From Rhodoluna sp. (GTDB taxonomy: Bacteria; Actinomycetota; Actinomycetes; Actinomycetales; Microbacteriaceae), in the NCBI GenBank assembly GCA_026393335.1, contig JAPLAJ010000055.1, forward strand, positions 1 to 20,787: a stretch of 20,787 nucleotides of DNA. The letters are read 5' to 3'. This document shows positions 19,902-20,787 of this stretch, one piece after another. The translations under genes and the position numbers were made by a program. The notes beneath the pieces are model-generated. The model did not search any database, was not told the DNA's origin, and saw nothing but the letters and a program-made list of their open reading frames with translations. How positions within the stretch are numbered: the stretch's first letter is position 1; each line of letters starts with the position of its first letter.

Positions 19902-20787
19902 TTGGCGCTAATTGTGCAAAAGTATGGCGGCTCGTCTGTAGGCGATGCCGACAAGATTAAGCATGTCGCGGCGCGCATCATTGAAACCCAAAGAGCTGGC
20001 AACCAGGTTTGCGTTGTTGTTTCAGCCATGGGGGATACCACAGATGAACTTCTAGATTTAGCTAACCAGGTATCTGCTAACCCTGAAGGTAGAGAACTGG
20101 ATATGCTCCTTACCTCTGGTGAGCGTATCTCCATGGCTTTGCTTTCTATGGCAATCAATGACCTAGGTGCCCCATCACTTTCTTTCACAGGATCTCAAGC
20201 TGGAATCATCACTGATGAGGTTCACGGTAATGCTCGTATTGCTGAGGTAACCCCAGACCGTGTTGCAGAAGCATTGACTGCAGGAAACATCGCAATTGTT
20301 GCTGGCTTCCAAGGTTTCAATAGAGACTCAAGAGATATCACTACATTGGGTAGAGGTGGGTCAGATACCACTGCTGTTGCACTAGCTGCTGCACTAAATG
20401 CTGATGTGTGTGAAATCTATAGCGATGTTGATGGAATCTATACAGCAGACCCTCGTGTGGTTTCATCAGCTCAGAAGCTTGATGTTATTGACATTGAATC
20501 AATGCTGGAGCTAGCAGCTGCTGGAGCAAAGATTCTACATATTCGTGCAGTTGAGTTTGCACGTAGACACAAAGTGGACCTAAGGGTTCGTTCAACTTTT
20601 AGTAATGATCCAGGTACCCGAGTTATCTCTAATGAAGATGGAGTAAAGCAAATGGAAGAGTCAATCGTTTCAGGTGTGGCAAGCGATAAGTCACAGGCGA
20701 AGATTACCGTTATCGGTATTCCAGATGTACCAGGTAAGGCAGCAGCAGTGTTCACTACCGTTGCTGAAGCTGGAGCGAACATCGACA
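19902..20787 (+). CDS. lysC: Aspartate kinase, truncated by the window end
   Basis: The gene starts at TTG 19902 with GGAG (19891-19894) 7 nt upstream and reads MALIVQKYGGSSV, the defining aspartokinase N-terminus. It phosphorylates aspartate, the first step toward lysine, threonine, methionine and diaminopimelate. Further motifs are SAMGDTTDEL, LLTSGERISMALL, the TLGRGGSDTTAVALA loop (about 150-164) and the SDVDGIYTADPR segment. The first ACT regulatory domain begins near AKITVIGIPDVPGKAA (about 265). The frame stays open for 295 codons to the end; the family is about 420 residues, so the C-terminal ACT part is outside. An internal ATG (20652, residue 251) preceded by a GGAG could start a beta subunit as in Corynebacterium. 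The gene lies 85 nt after recR. Confidence 0.96.
   Translation, partial: MALIVQKYGGSSVGDADKIKHVAARIIETQRAGNQVCVVVSAMGDTTDELLDLANQVSANPEGRELDMLLTSGERISMALLSMAINDLGAPSLSFTGSQAGIITDEVHGNARIAEVTPDRVAEALTAGNIAIVAGFQGFNRDSRDITTLGRGGSDTTAVALAAALNADVCEIYSDVDGIYTADPRVVSSAQKLDVIDIESMLELAAAGAKILHIRAVEFARRHKVDLRVRSTFSNDPGTRVISNEDGVKQMEESIVSGVASDKSQAKITVIGIPDVPGKAAAVFTTVAEAGANID

Noticed and set aside
1..20787. CRISPR array, insertion sequence, integrase or phage genes
   Set aside because: No regularly spaced repeats, transposase, recombinase or phage structural genes were found in any frame examined.

Overview
The window looks like a piece of a compact, low-GC actinobacterial chromosome. The 4.5S-type SRP RNA has the actinobacterial form, and the block tRNA-Ser / SRP RNA / dnaX / recR / lysC is a familiar actinobacterial housekeeping neighbourhood. 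RNA-like promoters of the form TANNNT followed by exactly 6 nt and then ATG/GTG recur, which points to frequent leaderless mRNAs, as known in Actinobacteria. GC content appears to be in the mid-40s percent by eye (not computed). That would suit small freshwater lineages (Luna-type Microbacteriaceae or acI-like), but I cannot fix the genus. Gene packing is very tight: many starts overlap stops, two convergent gene pairs share their stop codons, and no gap without a gene exceeds about 300 bases.

Left part (1-5150): the first codons of a homocysteine S-methyltransferase-like gene and a PsiE-like membrane protein lie on the minus strand. The PsiE-like gene's promoter and start codon are duplicated in tandem. 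A three-gene efflux operon follows on the plus strand (adaptor, ABC ATPase, MacB/FtsX permease), preceded by a leader with two mutually exclusive hairpins. Then come a PGPGW-type small membrane protein and an MFS transporter.

Middle (5147-11502): a VapBC-like PIN toxin-antitoxin pair has a palindromic operator over its promoter. Beyond it are an unrecognised HEXXH protein and a divergent locus in which a TetR regulator, a DUF4188 protein and a small membrane protein face an atypical epimerase-like Rossmann protein across a 9-9-9 inverted repeat. A minus-strand run follows: XRE regulator, membrane protein, small multidrug-export-like protein and a Ste24/M48 membrane protease.

Accessory block (11558-15369): a VOC-family protein, a TetR regulator, a cytochrome P450 and an MFS exporter. 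The TetR/P450 intergenic region holds a 38-bp inverted repeat built from two TGTTGTATAACA boxes. The block is bracketed by two related terminators whose stems differ by a compensatory base-pair change. The right-hand one terminates tRNA-Ser(GGA).

Right part (15372-20787): tRNA-Ser(GGA), an unrecognised two-TM protein, SRP RNA, two zinc-ribbon membrane proteins, dnaX (DNA polymerase III gamma/tau), recR, and lysC (aspartate kinase, cut by the window end). The strongest oddities are the duplicated leaderless promoter/start of the PsiE-like gene, the recurrent leaderless architecture, and the regulated P450/MFS cassette of unknown substrate.
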